From contig JASVEC010000016.1 of NCBI GenBank assembly GCA_030770535.1, positions 620,001 to 684,000 of the forward strand: a DNA stretch of 64,000 nt, written 5' to 3'. The stretch's first letter is position 1. Each line of letters opens with the position of its first letter. Of the stretch, positions 1-11,261 are shown piece by piece. The notes under the pieces were generated by a model, which was given only the letters and a program-made list of their open reading frames with translations, was not told where the DNA came from and ran no database searches. The position numbers were made by a program, and so were the translations under genes. Origin of the DNA: Batkoa obscura. Lineage: Eukaryota > Entomophthoromycota > Entomophthoromycetes > Entomophthorales > Batkoaceae.

Positions 1-139
1 CAATAAAGTTGTTACTGGAATTCAATATCTTTTAACTGCCGGAGTTATATATGGATGTTATTTAATCAACACAGAAGATGTTGGATTGACTGAATATTTT
101 AAGAAGCTTTGGGTTGGCAAGAAAAAGATTGAAGAATAG
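1..139 (+). CDS. 3' end of a small, probably membrane protein (partial)
   Basis: An open frame enters from the left edge and stops with TAG at 137-139. The visible 45 residues contain one hydrophobic stretch (GIQYLLTAGVIYGCYLI) followed by an acidic then Lys-rich tail ending KKKIEE. The size and single membrane segment would suit a small subunit of a mitochondrial inner-membrane complex, but I do not recognise the family. The 5' part and start lie outside the window. Confidence 0.5.
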   Translation, partial: NKVVTGIQYLLTAGVIYGCYLINTEDVGLTEYFKKLWVGKKKIEE

Positions 140-555
140 GGCGCTTTGTTTTAAAAGTAAAAGATTTTATTTAGGTAGAAGTTGTCTTAAATGTTATTTT
201 TAAATGAGTTTCGATTTATTTCATTTAATGTTATAGTTTAGTTGTAAAATTTAATATTATAACTTCAAGCTTAGACTTGTGTACTGGTATTTAAGTGAAA
301 TGTGTTGATAATATATACTATTCATAATAAAAACAATGAAGTTTGTATAGTGAAGTTCTACTTTATCATATCTAACATTTTGCACTTTGTTTAATATAGT
401 GAGATAATTGTAACTAAATACAGATTAAACCCCTATTAGCTTGATAATATAAATAAAATTTATAAAGTGCACATATATAAATATTATTGTTGAGAATAAA
501 TAATCTTAAATCTAAAGCCAATAAAAGTTGAACAAATTCGATCTTTTTAATTAAA

Positions 556-1695
556 ATGTTTTATGATTTTTGTATTCCATTTAATGAAGATATTGATAAA
601 ATTACTCAGCTATTAAAAAGAGCTCAATACTGTAATACTTTTTAAAAATAACGAAAATAAGTTAATTGTTATAAATAGTAGGATACAATGCAGTTGCCAT
701 TGAACATACTGTTAAAGATAAACTAACTCAAAATCATGTAATTTATAACGTAATTTAGTTAAAATATATTAACTTGTAATTCCAAAGGTAAATCCAATAT
801 TAGGCTTATTAAAAAAAATAAAAGGTAATTAAAAATACAGTTTAACATCAACATCAATTTAACTTGATTTTAGCCCAACAAACGAAATCTGATAAAGTTA
901 CAGAGCTTGACTTTGTAGAAGAAGAAAAAGAACGACCAACAAAAAAGATCAAAAGCGATGATCAAAAGCCAATAGAAACTAGAAAAAATGAGCAAACAAT
1001 ACTATTTGGATTGCATATATATACCAGACTTACGATGATCATTGAACAAGCCAATGACGCAAAAGGAATTAATAACACACCTAATGCTATCAACCAGTAT
1101 GATATTATAGCTGCCCAAGTTGAAGGAGATGAGAGAGTATTGAATATGGTATTGAAAAACCTTGATATTGATTTAGTTAGTATAACTCTTAACTGTCGAT
1201 TACCCTATTTTATCAAATATTCCACCGTACAACCTGGGCTTGAAAGAGACATATTTTTTGAAGTAAAGTATGGGAATGCTATAAGAGGTAAATAGTTGGG
1301 TTGTTTATTAATAGTATGATAATGTAATTTATATGATTAGATATTGACTCTAGAAAATTTTTATTTTCTAATGCTAGTTTATTAGCTCGTGCTTTAAAAG
1401 CAAAAAATCTTATCTTTACCTCAGGGTGTGAAAGTCCAATTGAACTACGTGCACCTTTTGATGTCACAAATCTGTAAGTTTATTTTTATGTATATTATTT
1501 GTATTAATTCTATTCTACAGTGGTGAACTTATTGGACTCAATCGTAATATAGCTAAAAAAATGGTGTCAGATTTTGGAAGACAGTTTTTGGTCAGTGCAG
1601 GTAGTTTATTTTATAACTTAATGAATACAAGTTTTATTTTTTAAGATACTCGTAAGAATAGTGCTAAAGGAGTTGTAAGTCTGATTAAAGATTGA
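556..1695 (+). CDS. RPP1: RNase P/MRP protein subunit Rpp1 (RPP30 family)
   Basis: This is the protein subunit of nuclear RNase P and RNase MRP, which mature tRNA 5' ends and process rRNA; the fold is a PHP/TIM barrel. Seven exons are inferred: 556-631, 679-737, 788-824, 874-1287, 1341-1473, 1521-1600 and 1646-1695. They give about 282 residues, the usual length. The N-terminus MFYDFCIPF matches the family's MFYDLNVP-type start, followed by GYNAVAIEHTV. The C-terminal half has the family signature: AIRD, then SNASLLARALKAKN, then SPIELRAPFDVTNL, then GLNRNIAKKM. All phases agree across the splice sites. The short exon 3 (37 nt) is the least certain. An acidic/basic insert (EEEKERPTKKIK) follows exon 3. 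The assignment is strong because the conserved blocks are spread over five exons. Confidence 0.88.
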
Positions 1696-2210
1696 ATAGC
1701 TGTAGGTTATAAGTATAGAATAAAATTTAAGTTTTGGCTACAAAGTTGGTGACTTTAGTTTAATAATTACCTATGTGTTGTGTTAATTCTAACAAATTAT
1801 TGATAAATTTGACAAAAGTTAAATAAAAATTTTAATTTTTGTATACTTTAATGATTTATTATTTTTATTGTTGACTTTATAATCTTATAAAGCATAATTT
1901 TATTTTAACTATGAATTTCAATTATTTTTTTAATTAGTTAATAATTGATTTTAATTTTATATCGATTTTATCATATTACTTTGTAACTCAGTTTAAAGGT
2001 ATAAACTAAGTGGCACTATAAATCAGAACATAGGATTTTACTTATGTAATATTTATAAAATTATCTCTTTAGAGTGAATGTGTCAGTAGGTTAAAACTTA
2101 TTCTAAATATTAATAAGATTTTTACGAATTTCATTATGGTTTATAAAAAATGGAAAAAGTGATAAAACCAAAAAACACTCTCTATTCTATAGTTTTAAAA
2201 AAAATTGAAT

Positions 2211-2316
2211 ATTTGGGGATGTATTTTTGTGTTTAAGAATTTTACTAATGATTTTCCACGTAAATAGCGCTTAAAAACGGAAAAAATAATGAAGTCAAAA
2301 AAAACATTCCCATTTG
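2211..2316 (+). mobile_element. Foldback MITE, copy A
   Basis: Non-autonomous element of about 105 bp. It begins TGGGGATGTATTTTTG and ends with the complementary A-rich arm ...AAACATTCCCA. The core is the family's imperfect palindrome (TTTTCC...TAGCGCTTAAAA...GGAAAA). It has no coding capacity. I took '+' as the orientation in which GTTTAAGAATTTTACTAA follows the first terminal repeat. Confidence 0.8.
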
Positions 2317-2324
2317 TTTTGATC

Positions 2325-2402
2325 ATTATTGTATTTTTTTAATGATTATTTAAGCAGAAAAATTGCTAATAAAACCCTTAAATAAAAAATACAGCCCTAT
2401 AT
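2325..2402 (-). mobile_element. Decayed foldback MITE
   Basis: An eroded copy in inverse orientation. The 3' half is recognisable (TTTAAGCAGAAAAATTGC, then AATACAGCCCTATATA in place of AATACATCCCCATATA) and the 5' terminal repeat is lost. A further half copy in the other orientation lies just upstream at about 2145-2185 (ATGGAAAAAGTGATAAAACC...). Confidence 0.55.
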
Positions 2403-2658
2403 ACTAATAAAAAATAGCTAGATTTTTTATTAGTTTGTTTAATTTTACTCCTGATTAACTTAATAGTTGATTTTTGTTTAAAATTTTATCTTTTTATTAT
2501 GTTTATTAATGTTTTTATTATTATCAATCTTTTAGTTGAATTTTTTCTATTAGAGGATAAAATATAAAGGTACAAAAAGTTTGTAAACAGCTAAAGCTAC
2601 AAGGAAAACAAAGTCAAATATAAAAATTAATATATAAGGCTTGATTCTTGCTTACAAA

Positions 2659-2757
2659 ATGGGGATGTATTTTTTTGTTTAAGAATTTTACTAAATAATC
2701 TTTCCACTTAAATAGCGCTTAAAAAATGGAAAAGTAATGAAATCAAAAAACATCACC
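2659..2757 (+). mobile_element. Foldback MITE, copy B
   Basis: Begins ATGGGGATGTATTTTTTTG. The core TTTCCACTTAAATAGCGCTT is followed by AAAAAATGGAAAAGTAATG. The right terminal repeat is decayed (CATCACCA instead of CATCCCCA). Confidence 0.75.
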
Positions 2758-2792
2758 AAATGTTAGAAACTATTATTATTTTAATTTAACTA

Positions 2793-2892
2793 TATGGGGG
2801 TATTTTTTTTTTACTTCATCACTTTTTCCATTTTTTAAGCACTATTTGAGCGAAAAACTTGTTAGTAAAAAAATAAAAATACATCCCCATAT
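2793..2892 (-). mobile_element. Foldback MITE, copy C
   Basis: A well preserved inverse copy. It starts TATATGGGGGTA and ends ACATCCCCATATA, with the core CATTTTTTAAGCACTATTTG and then GAGCGAAAAAC. The terminal TATATGGGG/CCCCATATA pair suggests a TA target duplication, the habit of Tc1/mariner-type MITEs. Confidence 0.82.
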
Positions 2893-3094
2893 ACTCAGAA
2901 TGATTCCAGATTAATTTGACTGGAAATTACTTTAATTTGAATTATACTAATTTTATCAATTACACTAGATTCAAATAATGAAAATATAATATCAAGCAAG
3001 AAACTAATTTAAAATTTAAAATGATAACATAAAATGGTATATAAAATTTAATACATAAATAATAAAAATGGCCAGTAATTCCAAAATATTCCGC

Positions 3095-4852
3095 TTAATC
3101 CTTTTGTGTAGTTTTACCACGAGTTAAATCCTCTGGGTTATTAATAAGTTCATCATTGGTAATGGGGAAACTAGGATTAAAAATACCAGATTGAGGAATA
3201 ACATCGAAAGCAGCAGGACCAGCCAAAACATGATCAATTTTAGTTGGAGTAATACGTACACGATCACGTACCAAATGAACAAAAGCAATACCACCTGGTA
3301 GATTATTAGGTACAATACAACCACGATTATAATCGGAAAAGATCTGTTGAGTACCACTAATAAATAAACAATATTCATTAGCAGTAGCGCTTCTTGTATC
3401 TTGAGTAGTAGAATTAAAGTTCATCTTAGTACTATTATTGTTATCTGCTAGGATAGGGGTTGGGATGGTATTATCAATGGAAGCAGAAGCATCCGATTTG
3501 ACATCCGATTTAGTATCAGCTTCTTGTTCAACACCTAAATCATTACGGATATTCATGACACCAACCATAAGTTTAGAACCAATAGGACCAGACTCAGGTC
3601 TTAAATTTAAAGTACGGAAAGTACCACCTTGTACGGCAAATGGACAAGAAGAAATGTATTTTTTAAAGTAGGATAAACCTTGACGTGCACTCATTATAGT
3701 ATCAAAACTTTCACTGAATAATTCTTGTCTAGCATGCATATTTAAAAATGCTAAATGAGAGGCTTGTACTGAAGTCATTGAGGATAATATTTCTCGGAGT
3801 TTACCATTTGACATGATTCCTTGAAAACCGTTGTAGACTTGAATCGTCATGGCTTCAAAAGCTCGAGATAACATCAACATGTTATCTGCTGGTGATAAAG
3901 AGCTAGTAGCTGATCCAAAATTGTAATTACATTTTTGTAATGGATTTCCACCAAGTAATCGAATAGCTTTAGTAAGGACATTGATGTAATTATTGGTATG
4001 CTCTCTTATCCTTCTTAATCCATCCCTGGTATTTAACATTTTATTGTCTAATTCTACTCTAGATTCACCTTCATTGGTACTACTGTTTTCATTCATTTCA
4101 CTACCCTTTGGAATTAAACTCTCATTACTATCAGTAACAGTCTCATTATTAATTAATCTATTTTCCTTTTCACTACTACTATTAGTACAGTCAATGCTAT
4201 CAGCGCCACAATTCACACTTTCACTACTCTTAATCTTGCTATTCATGATTTCAGCATTACTATCAACCTTCATGCTTTCGTTACTGCTGTTAGTACTCAT
4301 ACTTTCAGCATTACTACTGCTGCTGACGCTTTCAGTATTAGTATCGCTAGCAATATTCAAATTCTTTAAATTCTTTATATTAGAAGAATTTTGAATCTCA
4401 CTTTGATCTAATTTACTTGGCTTACCAACCTTTGATCTCTTGGTTAATTTTTCGGTAGGATTTCTAGCTTCATCAGCAACATAAATTTCATTTGACTTTT
4501 TATCAGCATTACTAACCCCACTAGCATGACCATGATGATCATGAGAATGTCCATTATGACGATTATTAATAAAAGAACCTGAAGATAGATATTCTTGTAA
4601 GAAACTAAATTTTAAATATTCCATGGTAAGTGCTAAATTCATAGCTTCAACATCTTCAGCAGATAAATTAGCTTTGGTATTATCTTCATTTTTACTAAAA
4701 GTGGAGATCATTGCTTTTTCTAATACATCAGCTGATAAGATACCTTGAGCTTCATTTGGTTTAGCATCCGATTGATTTGGGGCAATTCCAGTGACAATGG
4801 GTAGTAATAATGTACATGTAAGTAAAATTAAGTTTGTTGAAAATAATTTCAT
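3095..4852 (-). CDS. Secreted ferritin-like protein with IPT-like C-terminal domain
   Basis: 585 residues. A signal peptide (about residues 1-22) is followed by a ferritin-like domain of the Rds1/desiccation-related type. That domain is seen in pieces: a first helix around residues 65-90 (LALTMEYLKFSFL), then about 275-400 with RIREHTNNYINVLTKAI, GGNPLQKCNYNFG, AFEAMTIQVYNGFQG and SVQASHLAFLNMHARQ. Between helix 1 and helix 2 sits a low-complexity insert of about 180 residues: a His cluster (GHSHDHHGHA), a Lys-rich patch and long Ser/Asn/Glu runs. After about residue 410 comes a second domain (PESGPIGSKL, EYCLFISG, YNRGCIVP, GPAAFDVIP) that also occurs in the secreted protein at 11262-12335. 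Family members are extracellular or stress related; iron binding here is not demonstrated. The single-exon reading and the start at the signal peptide are clear. Confidence 0.75.
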   Translation of the reverse strand: MKLFSTNLILLTCTLLLPIVTGIAPNQSDAKPNEAQGILSADVLEKAMISTFSKNEDNTKANLSAEDVEAMNLALTMEYLKFSFLQEYLSSGSFINNRHNGHSHDHHGHASGVSNADKKSNEIYVADEARNPTEKLTKRSKVGKPSKLDQSEIQNSSNIKNLKNLNIASDTNTESVSSSSNAESMSTNSSNESMKVDSNAEIMNSKIKSSESVNCGADSIDCTNSSSEKENRLINNETVTDSNESLIPKGSEMNENSSTNEGESRVELDNKMLNTRDGLRRIREHTNNYINVLTKAIRLLGGNPLQKCNYNFGSATSSLSPADNMLMLSRAFEAMTIQVYNGFQGIMSNGKLREILSSMTSVQASHLAFLNMHARQELFSESFDTIMSARQGLSYFKKYISSCPFAVQGGTFRTLNLRPESGPIGSKLMVGVMNIRNDLGVEQEADTKSDVKSDASASIDNTIPTPILADNNNSTKMNFNSTTQDTRSATANEYCLFISGTQQIFSDYNRGCIVPNNLPGGIAFVHLVRDRVRITPTKIDHVLAGPAAFDVIPQSGIFNPSFPITNDELINNPEDLTRGKTTQKD

Positions 4853-6078
4853 TGTGATAAAGATGAAATATTATTTATAAAATGTGTGGATAAATAGGTA
4901 AAATGGAGCTTTCTTAAGGTAAAAAAAAAGGAATTTTGATGGTAAAGTATATAGTAAAACTATTCTATTAATATTATTAAATTAAAAAATCGATATTGAT
5001 TTTCTTGAGCTTTTATATCATTCGGTTTTAGGGGACATTTTTTATAGTATAATATTGTTAGTTTGATTTTATTAACTATTGAGTATGATACTGTTAAATA
5101 AATTTATTCAATGTTTTAACATTAATAAAATATCAATCTCATTTACTCCATTTTTTTTACTTAAAATTAACTTTTAGTTTTTGATTATCAATCATAACGG
5201 AAATTTATTGCTTACAACTTTAATTTTTTTAGACAGTTTATTAATAGCAATTTACTAAAAAAAAATATGTTGGATTTAGTAAAATTATTTAGTCGTTTTA
5301 TCTCGATATTAAACCTTATTATTATAATTGGGAATACTTTTGTATTATATTAATTATAAAGTAATTTTAAACCAACAGTTAGTTTATCTACTTTAATAGG
5401 GATCCAAAGTAAAATTCTTAATATTTTACCGGACAAGAGAACATAATCGATTATATATAATATAAGAGTTTCAAAATAATAGAACCTAACATATAACTTT
5501 TAATGTTTAATAAATAAAATCATTTTATTTATGTTTACTTATATCATGTACCAAAAAACTCATCTAATTTTTCATCTTCTTATTTATTTCTTACCTAAAA
5601 TTATGCAAAGTAGACTTTTATTGCGTTTTTAGAGCTATAACTTAGCTTCTTCCCATATTTCTATATCTTTTTATAATAGACTTATATTTCATTCTTCTTT
5701 CGTAACAAACCTGATTAGACTCCCCCATATTATGAATCATCTTAGATTTCTCCAATATCAATATATGTTTGTTTTATTATTAAATATCATAAGTTATTTG
5801 CTAACTTATATCCATCAGTATTCAATATTCATGAAAAAAGTCAATATCTATATTAATTAACCTGTTACTCAATATTATTACTATGCACTTGGTATTCTAT
5901 TTTTAATTTTTAGAATAAAAGTCCGCAGTTAACTTCTTGAACTAAATTTGTGCAATTGAAGCAAAATTTATCAAGTTTTGCAATAAGCCGCTATGACAAC
6001 AATAAATTCTCAAAAGAAAAAAGTAAAAGGTTTTATAATAAATTAATTATCCAAATAGCTTAAATAAACAATACTACA
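4853..6078. other. Intergenic, AT-rich
   Basis: Divergent promoter region between the ferritin-like gene (minus) and the BAG-domain gene (plus). I see no gene, MITE or sizeable repeat, only A/T homopolymer runs. Confidence 0.6.
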
Positions 6079-6822
6079 ATGGGAATAACAATTATTTATG
6101 GTAAAAACAAGGTTGTATTATACCAAGAGTTAACTTCAGAAAGGGAATTAAATAAAATAAGTTTAAGTCAATTGAAAGAAGAATGTAGTAATTATTTTAA
6201 TATTTTGAAGGAGAACATTACTTTGATCTATGCTGGTGGTAAATTTTATTTATTTTTTAATGATATAATAATAGTTAAGAGTCAGTTATTAATTTATTTT
6301 TAATTTTTGATTAGCAAAGATGAAAGATGATCTAGCTTCTTTAGCTTCTTATGGTATTAATTTTCGTTCTAAAATTGTTTTATTAGTATCTGTAGTAAGT
6401 TCATTTTCTTATCTCATTAAGAAATTTATCACCAAATTAATTTTAATCTCTTTCAGGGGAAACAAATTCAATCTGAAGAAAAATCCAATACTTTTGAAAC
6501 CCGACAATATGAACAGATAAGGTCCTCAATAAACAACACTTTAAACTTAGTAGAAAAAGAAGTTAACTCATTTATTGAATTTTGTGATAAAAAACAAAAT
6601 GTTGCATTAACTTTAGAAGAAAAAAAAGAAATTGAAAAAAGTTATTTATATTTAAATGAATCTTTAATTAAAGGTTTATTCACTTTAGATAATATATCAG
6701 CCATTGACGAAACAACTAATGAATTAAATGAACAGGTGCGTAATAATAGAAAATCAGCAGTCAATGAAATTCAACAAGTTTTAAATAAATTGGAGTTACT
6801 TTATTCAAAATTAATAAAATAA
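6079..6822 (+). CDS. BAG-domain co-chaperone (ubiquitin-like plus BAG domain)
   Basis: A nucleotide-exchange factor for Hsp70. Three exons (6079-6238, 6315-6385, 6457-6822) give about 198 residues. The N-terminal ~80 residues form a ubiquitin-like fold: ITIIYG at the start, LKENITLIYAG and then LASLASYGINFRSKIVLLG, the usual 'LIYAGK.LKD...L..YGI..GSKI.LLG' pattern. The C-terminal part is a helical BAG domain (INNTLNLVEKEVNSFIEFC, then LNESLIKGLFTLDNI and VNEIQQVLNKLELLYSKLIK). The architecture matches S. pombe Bag101/Bag102 and animal BAG1. There is no membrane segment, so it should be cytosolic. Both introns restore the frame and complete conserved motifs, which supports the splice sites. 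Confidence 0.82.
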
Positions 6823-6891
6823 AAAAGTAAAATAGTATCAATGGGGTAAAGCACTTATTTTAATTTATTTTATTTTAATTTAATTTATTTT

Positions 6892-7860
6892 TTATTCCTT
6901 CTTATTCAAATACCCCAAATAGATAACAATATTATTAGGCAAGTTAGTATTGTCATTAAATATAGCTCTTTCTAAACAAATATTATTCTCAAATAATAAA
7001 CTAATAAATTCCTCAATAACATAAGCAGCTCTTAATTCTTGAGCTATTAATAATACAGCCTGTGAATTAATAGTTAATAACAATTTGATGGTATTAACTA
7101 ATAATAAATTAACATTTTCATTATAAATCAAATCGGATAATAAGATAATATCAAACCCAGTAGAATATTGTTGGATCCAGTGATATTGATTAAAATTATT
7201 TAATGTGGTAATTTTATTTTCGGTTATGGTATCCCAACTAAACTCTTTACAATGAACATTGGATACTTTGTCTAACCCATTTAGTGCCATATTTTTTTGT
7301 ATTTGAGATAATAATATCTCTTGATCTGTTAATATCAATTCGAAATTGACTTTCTTTTTTACTAACAATTTAGACAAAGTAATACCAACTATTCCAGTAC
7401 CAGTACCTAATTCTAATACATTTTTACCTTCGAATAAAGTATAGATACTCAATAAATATTTTGATAATAAAAAACTTGATTTCCATATTACACTTCCAGT
7501 TATCCCTATTTGATTTAATAAATTATTGTTTTGAGAGATTTGTAATTCAATGATATTAGTAAAGTCAGTTTTCTTTAATTTAGATTTTAAAGTATTTAGT
7601 TTATTGATACTAAAACCTAAAGATAAAGAAACAAAATTATTAATTTATTCAATATTGTATATTAATTTATTTATTTATTACTTACTTTCAATTTCTATAT
7701 AATGCAAGTTATCTCTTTGATTAAATTTGGGATATAAATCAAACTCTTTTTCTTCGAAATTTTTGGTATATAAATTCATAATTTCTTCATCAATATCAAG
7801 TACTTTAGAATAAATTAATATTCCTTTAGATATTTTTTTGAAATCTTCTATTAGTGTCAT
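6892..7860 (-). CDS. Class I SAM-dependent lysine methyltransferase (METTL21/EFM-like, Methyltransf_16)
   Basis: Two exons (7686-7860 and 6892-7616, intron 7617-7685) give about 299 residues. The segment before motif I, GITGSVIWKSSFLLSKYL, has the family's 'G.T.G..W.S...L..YL' pattern. Motif I is NVLELGTGTGIVGI, the acidic end of strand 2 is LILTDQE, and the post-motif II signature is ILLSDLIYN, the DxxY-type motif that marks this protein-methylating group. Relatives modify elongation factors or chaperones; the substrate here cannot be told. It ends 70 bases after the convergent BAG gene, so the two 3' ends are very close. Confidence 0.8.
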
Positions 7861-8171
7861 GATATTGTTGGTTTCTATAAAAATAAATTAAAGATTTGAT
7901 TTTTTTTGAATTTAAAATAGTTAAAATCTATGAATAAAATTCCTCATTTTGCATTCTATTTTTGCGTTTATAGATATTGTTCAAAATTTTTAAGTCAAAA
8001 TATTAGGAATAATTCTAATATTACAAATATATAAAAACAAATAAAAAATTAATTTGATGAATGACTAAACAACATAAAAATAGCAAATTCACAATTAAAT
8101 ATTAACTTATTTTAATAAAGTATAAAAGTTCAGCTCTCTTACATAACATATAGGTTATCATCTTCCCTCAC
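7861..8171. other. Intergenic
   Basis: Short AT-rich spacer between two minus-strand genes (upstream of the methyltransferase, downstream of tyrosinase 1). Nothing recognisable. Confidence 0.6.
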
Positions 8172-8683
8172 TTAGTATCCCAAAAGATGCGAATTAGGCA
8201 TATAATCATCAATAGAATTAAATCTTTCAATTAAAGAATTCATATTAGTTTCAAACTTCCTAACATAATCCACATTGATATTATTCATTTTTAAATATCT
8301 TTCTGGTACCTGTTTACAGCTTCTTAATTTATTTCGTGTACTACGATCATCAGGTGTAATTTTAACTCTGGGTAATGTACTAAAAGATTCATAATAACTA
8401 GAATAATCACCAATTTGTAAATTAATAGTAGTGTCCAATACATTTCCTAAATCATTAAGTAGACCACCCGAATTATTATTCGAGCTTCCTAAGTTTAATA
8501 AATCATTTGAATTGTCATTCAAACCAACTACATTAGATAAAGTATTAGTTAAACCACTTAATAATTGACGACGATTAAAACGATTAATTCGTTGATTTCC
8601 ATTATTTAATCTATTTGGTCCTCTATTATTATTTAAATTCATATTATTTGGACGATTTGAGGATATATTAGTCGTTGATCCTC

Positions 8684-8775
<92 letters not shown>

Positions 8776-9722
8776 GAACTTAAATTATTTCTACTATTTT
8801 GAGAATTTCCATTATTTCTACTATTATTTCTACCATTATTTTGTGGGTTTCTAGGTAAATTAGCTGAATATCTATCATAAGTATAACAATATCTACTAGA
8901 AGTAGTATCAAAAGTATCTTGCACTCTAATATTAAATGGAATCATATTATCATTAGCAGATACTTGATTTCCATTAATATCACCATTATAAGTCTTAGCT
9001 AAATTAGGATATCTTTGTTGCCATTCAAACCAAAGACGATCAATAAATACATGATGTAAAAAAAAGAGGGGATCATTAGATGAAAACATATTAGTTAAAT
9101 CACCTACATCACCACCGATACCAACATGAACAACAGCATGTGGAGAACCTTCAATAGTTTGTCGAAAGGAATCATAATTGGTGGATTGCATAAAAATTAA
9201 TTCTAAAGCTTCCGGAGAATAAAAAGAAGAGATAGTACTATTATTATCAAAATCTCTTTTTAAACAATGAACATTAGGAACATTAACATTCCATCCTGTA
9301 AATGGTCCATTCGCTACACAATTATCTCCATCTCGTCCATTACCACCAAAATAATCATTACGAAAAATAATACTTCTTTCAGGGGATTGAGAATCCATAC
9401 TCCAATCCCAATATGGAAGTATTATACTTGAATCAATTTTTTGTAATTCCAATTCAAATCGTCTTAAAAATTCTCGATGCCATGGGAAGAAGGCAGGTAC
9501 CCCATGGGCATTTTCCGCAAAGTTATAATGATATCCACTCAATTGTTCATAGATATCAAGACCTCCTTGATTACGTAATTGTTGAATAGCAGAAGTAAAA
9601 CGACGTACTTGAGTAGCACTGAGTTCACGGATCTCAGGTCGACGTACGATTTGATTACATTGGGAGGATATATGTGAAATAGTGTATATACATAATAAAA
9701 TTAGAGTAGTTATGAAATGCAT
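8172..9722 (-). CDS. Secreted tyrosinase 1, with polyasparagine tract
   Basis: A type-3 copper monophenol monooxygenase/catechol oxidase, 516 residues. Signal peptide about 1-20. CuA site: H65 (GYHYN), H73 (NAHGVPAFFPWH) and H82. CuB site: H195 and H199 (SPHAVVH), then the HH pair at 223-224 (DPLFFLHHVFIDRLW). The core closes with the tyrosine motif YCYTYDRY. From about residue 290 a long Asn-rich spacer follows, including an unbroken Asn run of roughly 30, then a tail with RSTRNKLR and VRKFE that is shared with the other two tyrosinases of the window. The length is in the short fungal/animal secreted range plus the Asn spacer. Likely roles are melanin synthesis, cell-wall crosslinking or interaction with host phenolics; these are inferred. 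Confidence 0.9.
8684..8775. repeat. (TTA)n microsatellite inside tyrosinase 1
   Basis: About 92 bases of uninterrupted ATT/TTA triplets, read as AAT (Asn) on the coding strand. Every unit is the same codon, so this is recent replication slippage kept in frame rather than an old Asn-rich domain. Confidence 0.95.
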
Positions 9723-11261
9723 TAGTAATTTATATTGGATGCTTTTAATTATTTTTAAAAGGAATATTAATTTTTTAAAATAGATAAATGAAATTAAAAC
9801 TAGTTAGAATCAATCAATAGAACTAGCTAATTAAAAATATAATAATTTTTTGTTTAAAATAAAATTCTTAGCTTTCTTTTTAATGATATTATATACCTTT
9901 TAATAACTCCAGATGACTTCACGATAATAATACTAATAATATTAATTGAAATCATAGCTACTTCCCCATTCCTTTAGTATGTTAGCTCCAAAAATTTTAA
10001 AATTATTAACATGTTTTTTATTTCTATTATCAATTTTAATTTAGTATAATTTTAGTATGTTTAATTTAAAATAATTGAGTTATTTTTTTTGGATTGTCAG
10101 CTTTAAAATCTTGGGGTAAACTCGAGTGCTTATTTTTTTTAGTAAAACTTCCTCTTTCAACTTTTAAGCTCTTGACTAGAATTTATTTTTGGGCAAAGAA
10201 ATTTTTTTTATTTAATCATAAAGTCTATATGAGTTCTTTTATTGTATTGTATAATTAAATTATTGATTTTTATAAGTTAGAAAGATTAAAAACTAAAAGA
10301 TAATAGTCAGCTTTTTAGTTGTAATATTTACAGATTAATAGTCTTTTCTTAAATATTTAATTCAATTATTAATTGAATAGTTAATTCAGTAGTTAATAAA
10401 TAATATTAAATAATTAAAAGTAACTCTATCTTAAGTTGGGTATAGTCTCGTATCAAATTATTATGTAATTATGTAATTTTAAATATTAGATTGTAAATTA
10501 TCAAATATACTGAAACATAATAAATAATATCCAAATATATAATTACTAAGTCATGAAAAATGCATTATTAATTAATCTTTATAAATAGAATAAATGCATT
10601 TAGAAAATGATATAAACTAACAACTTAAAGAAATAAAAGATATTAAAATATTAAAATATTAAAATAGAAAGATTATTAGATAGTAATGTAAATAATAAAT
10701 TAACAATTAAATGAATCATTACGCCACTAATTCAAATATCAAATAGTAAATTAACTTTTTTTTAAAATTTTCAAATATTTAATTTAAAGCATTAAATTCA
10801 ATGCAATAAAAGGAGTTGGGTAACGATTGAGAAAGTAAAAATGCAACTTGAATGCTTTTTTATGAGAAATTAATATTTTGATTTCTATATTACTTTATCC
10901 AATTATATCAATATTAAATATTATAAAATGAATAGGATTGGTGATAAATATGACCGTTACTATAGTATTTTAGAAATTTATAATGCTTTTTAAAAAAGAG
11001 GAATACTAATAGAAAATTGGGTAGCATTTACGCTTCAAACTTTTGATTAAAATTTTTAGATTCAAACCAACATTGTAAATTATAAAATGTAAGATCATCT
11101 TATGTATAATAATAAATTGTTAATATCAATGTCATTATTAAATAATCATAAACAATATTAAGTATATAAAAATGAACTGAAAAGAATTTTATTTAAGTTT
11201 AAGTTTCTTTTGAAAGTTTTCTATCTTTGTTTTTTTATAGTTCAGATAATTTTTATTCATT
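9723..11261. other. Intergenic, AT-rich
   Basis: Divergent space between tyrosinase 1 (minus) and the IPT-like secreted protein (plus). There are no ORFs, MITEs or RNA genes I can support. The promoters of both secreted-protein genes should lie here. Confidence 0.6.

Larger units (their letters stand above)
1696..3094. other. Intergenic, MITE-rich
   Basis: There is no coding frame of note. The first ~450 bases are plain AT-rich DNA. From about 2145 to 2892 lie three recognisable copies of the ~105-bp foldback MITE (listed separately), a half copy around 2145-2185 and a decayed copy at 2325-2402. The remainder, up to the 3' end of the ferritin-like gene, is featureless. Confidence 0.7.
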
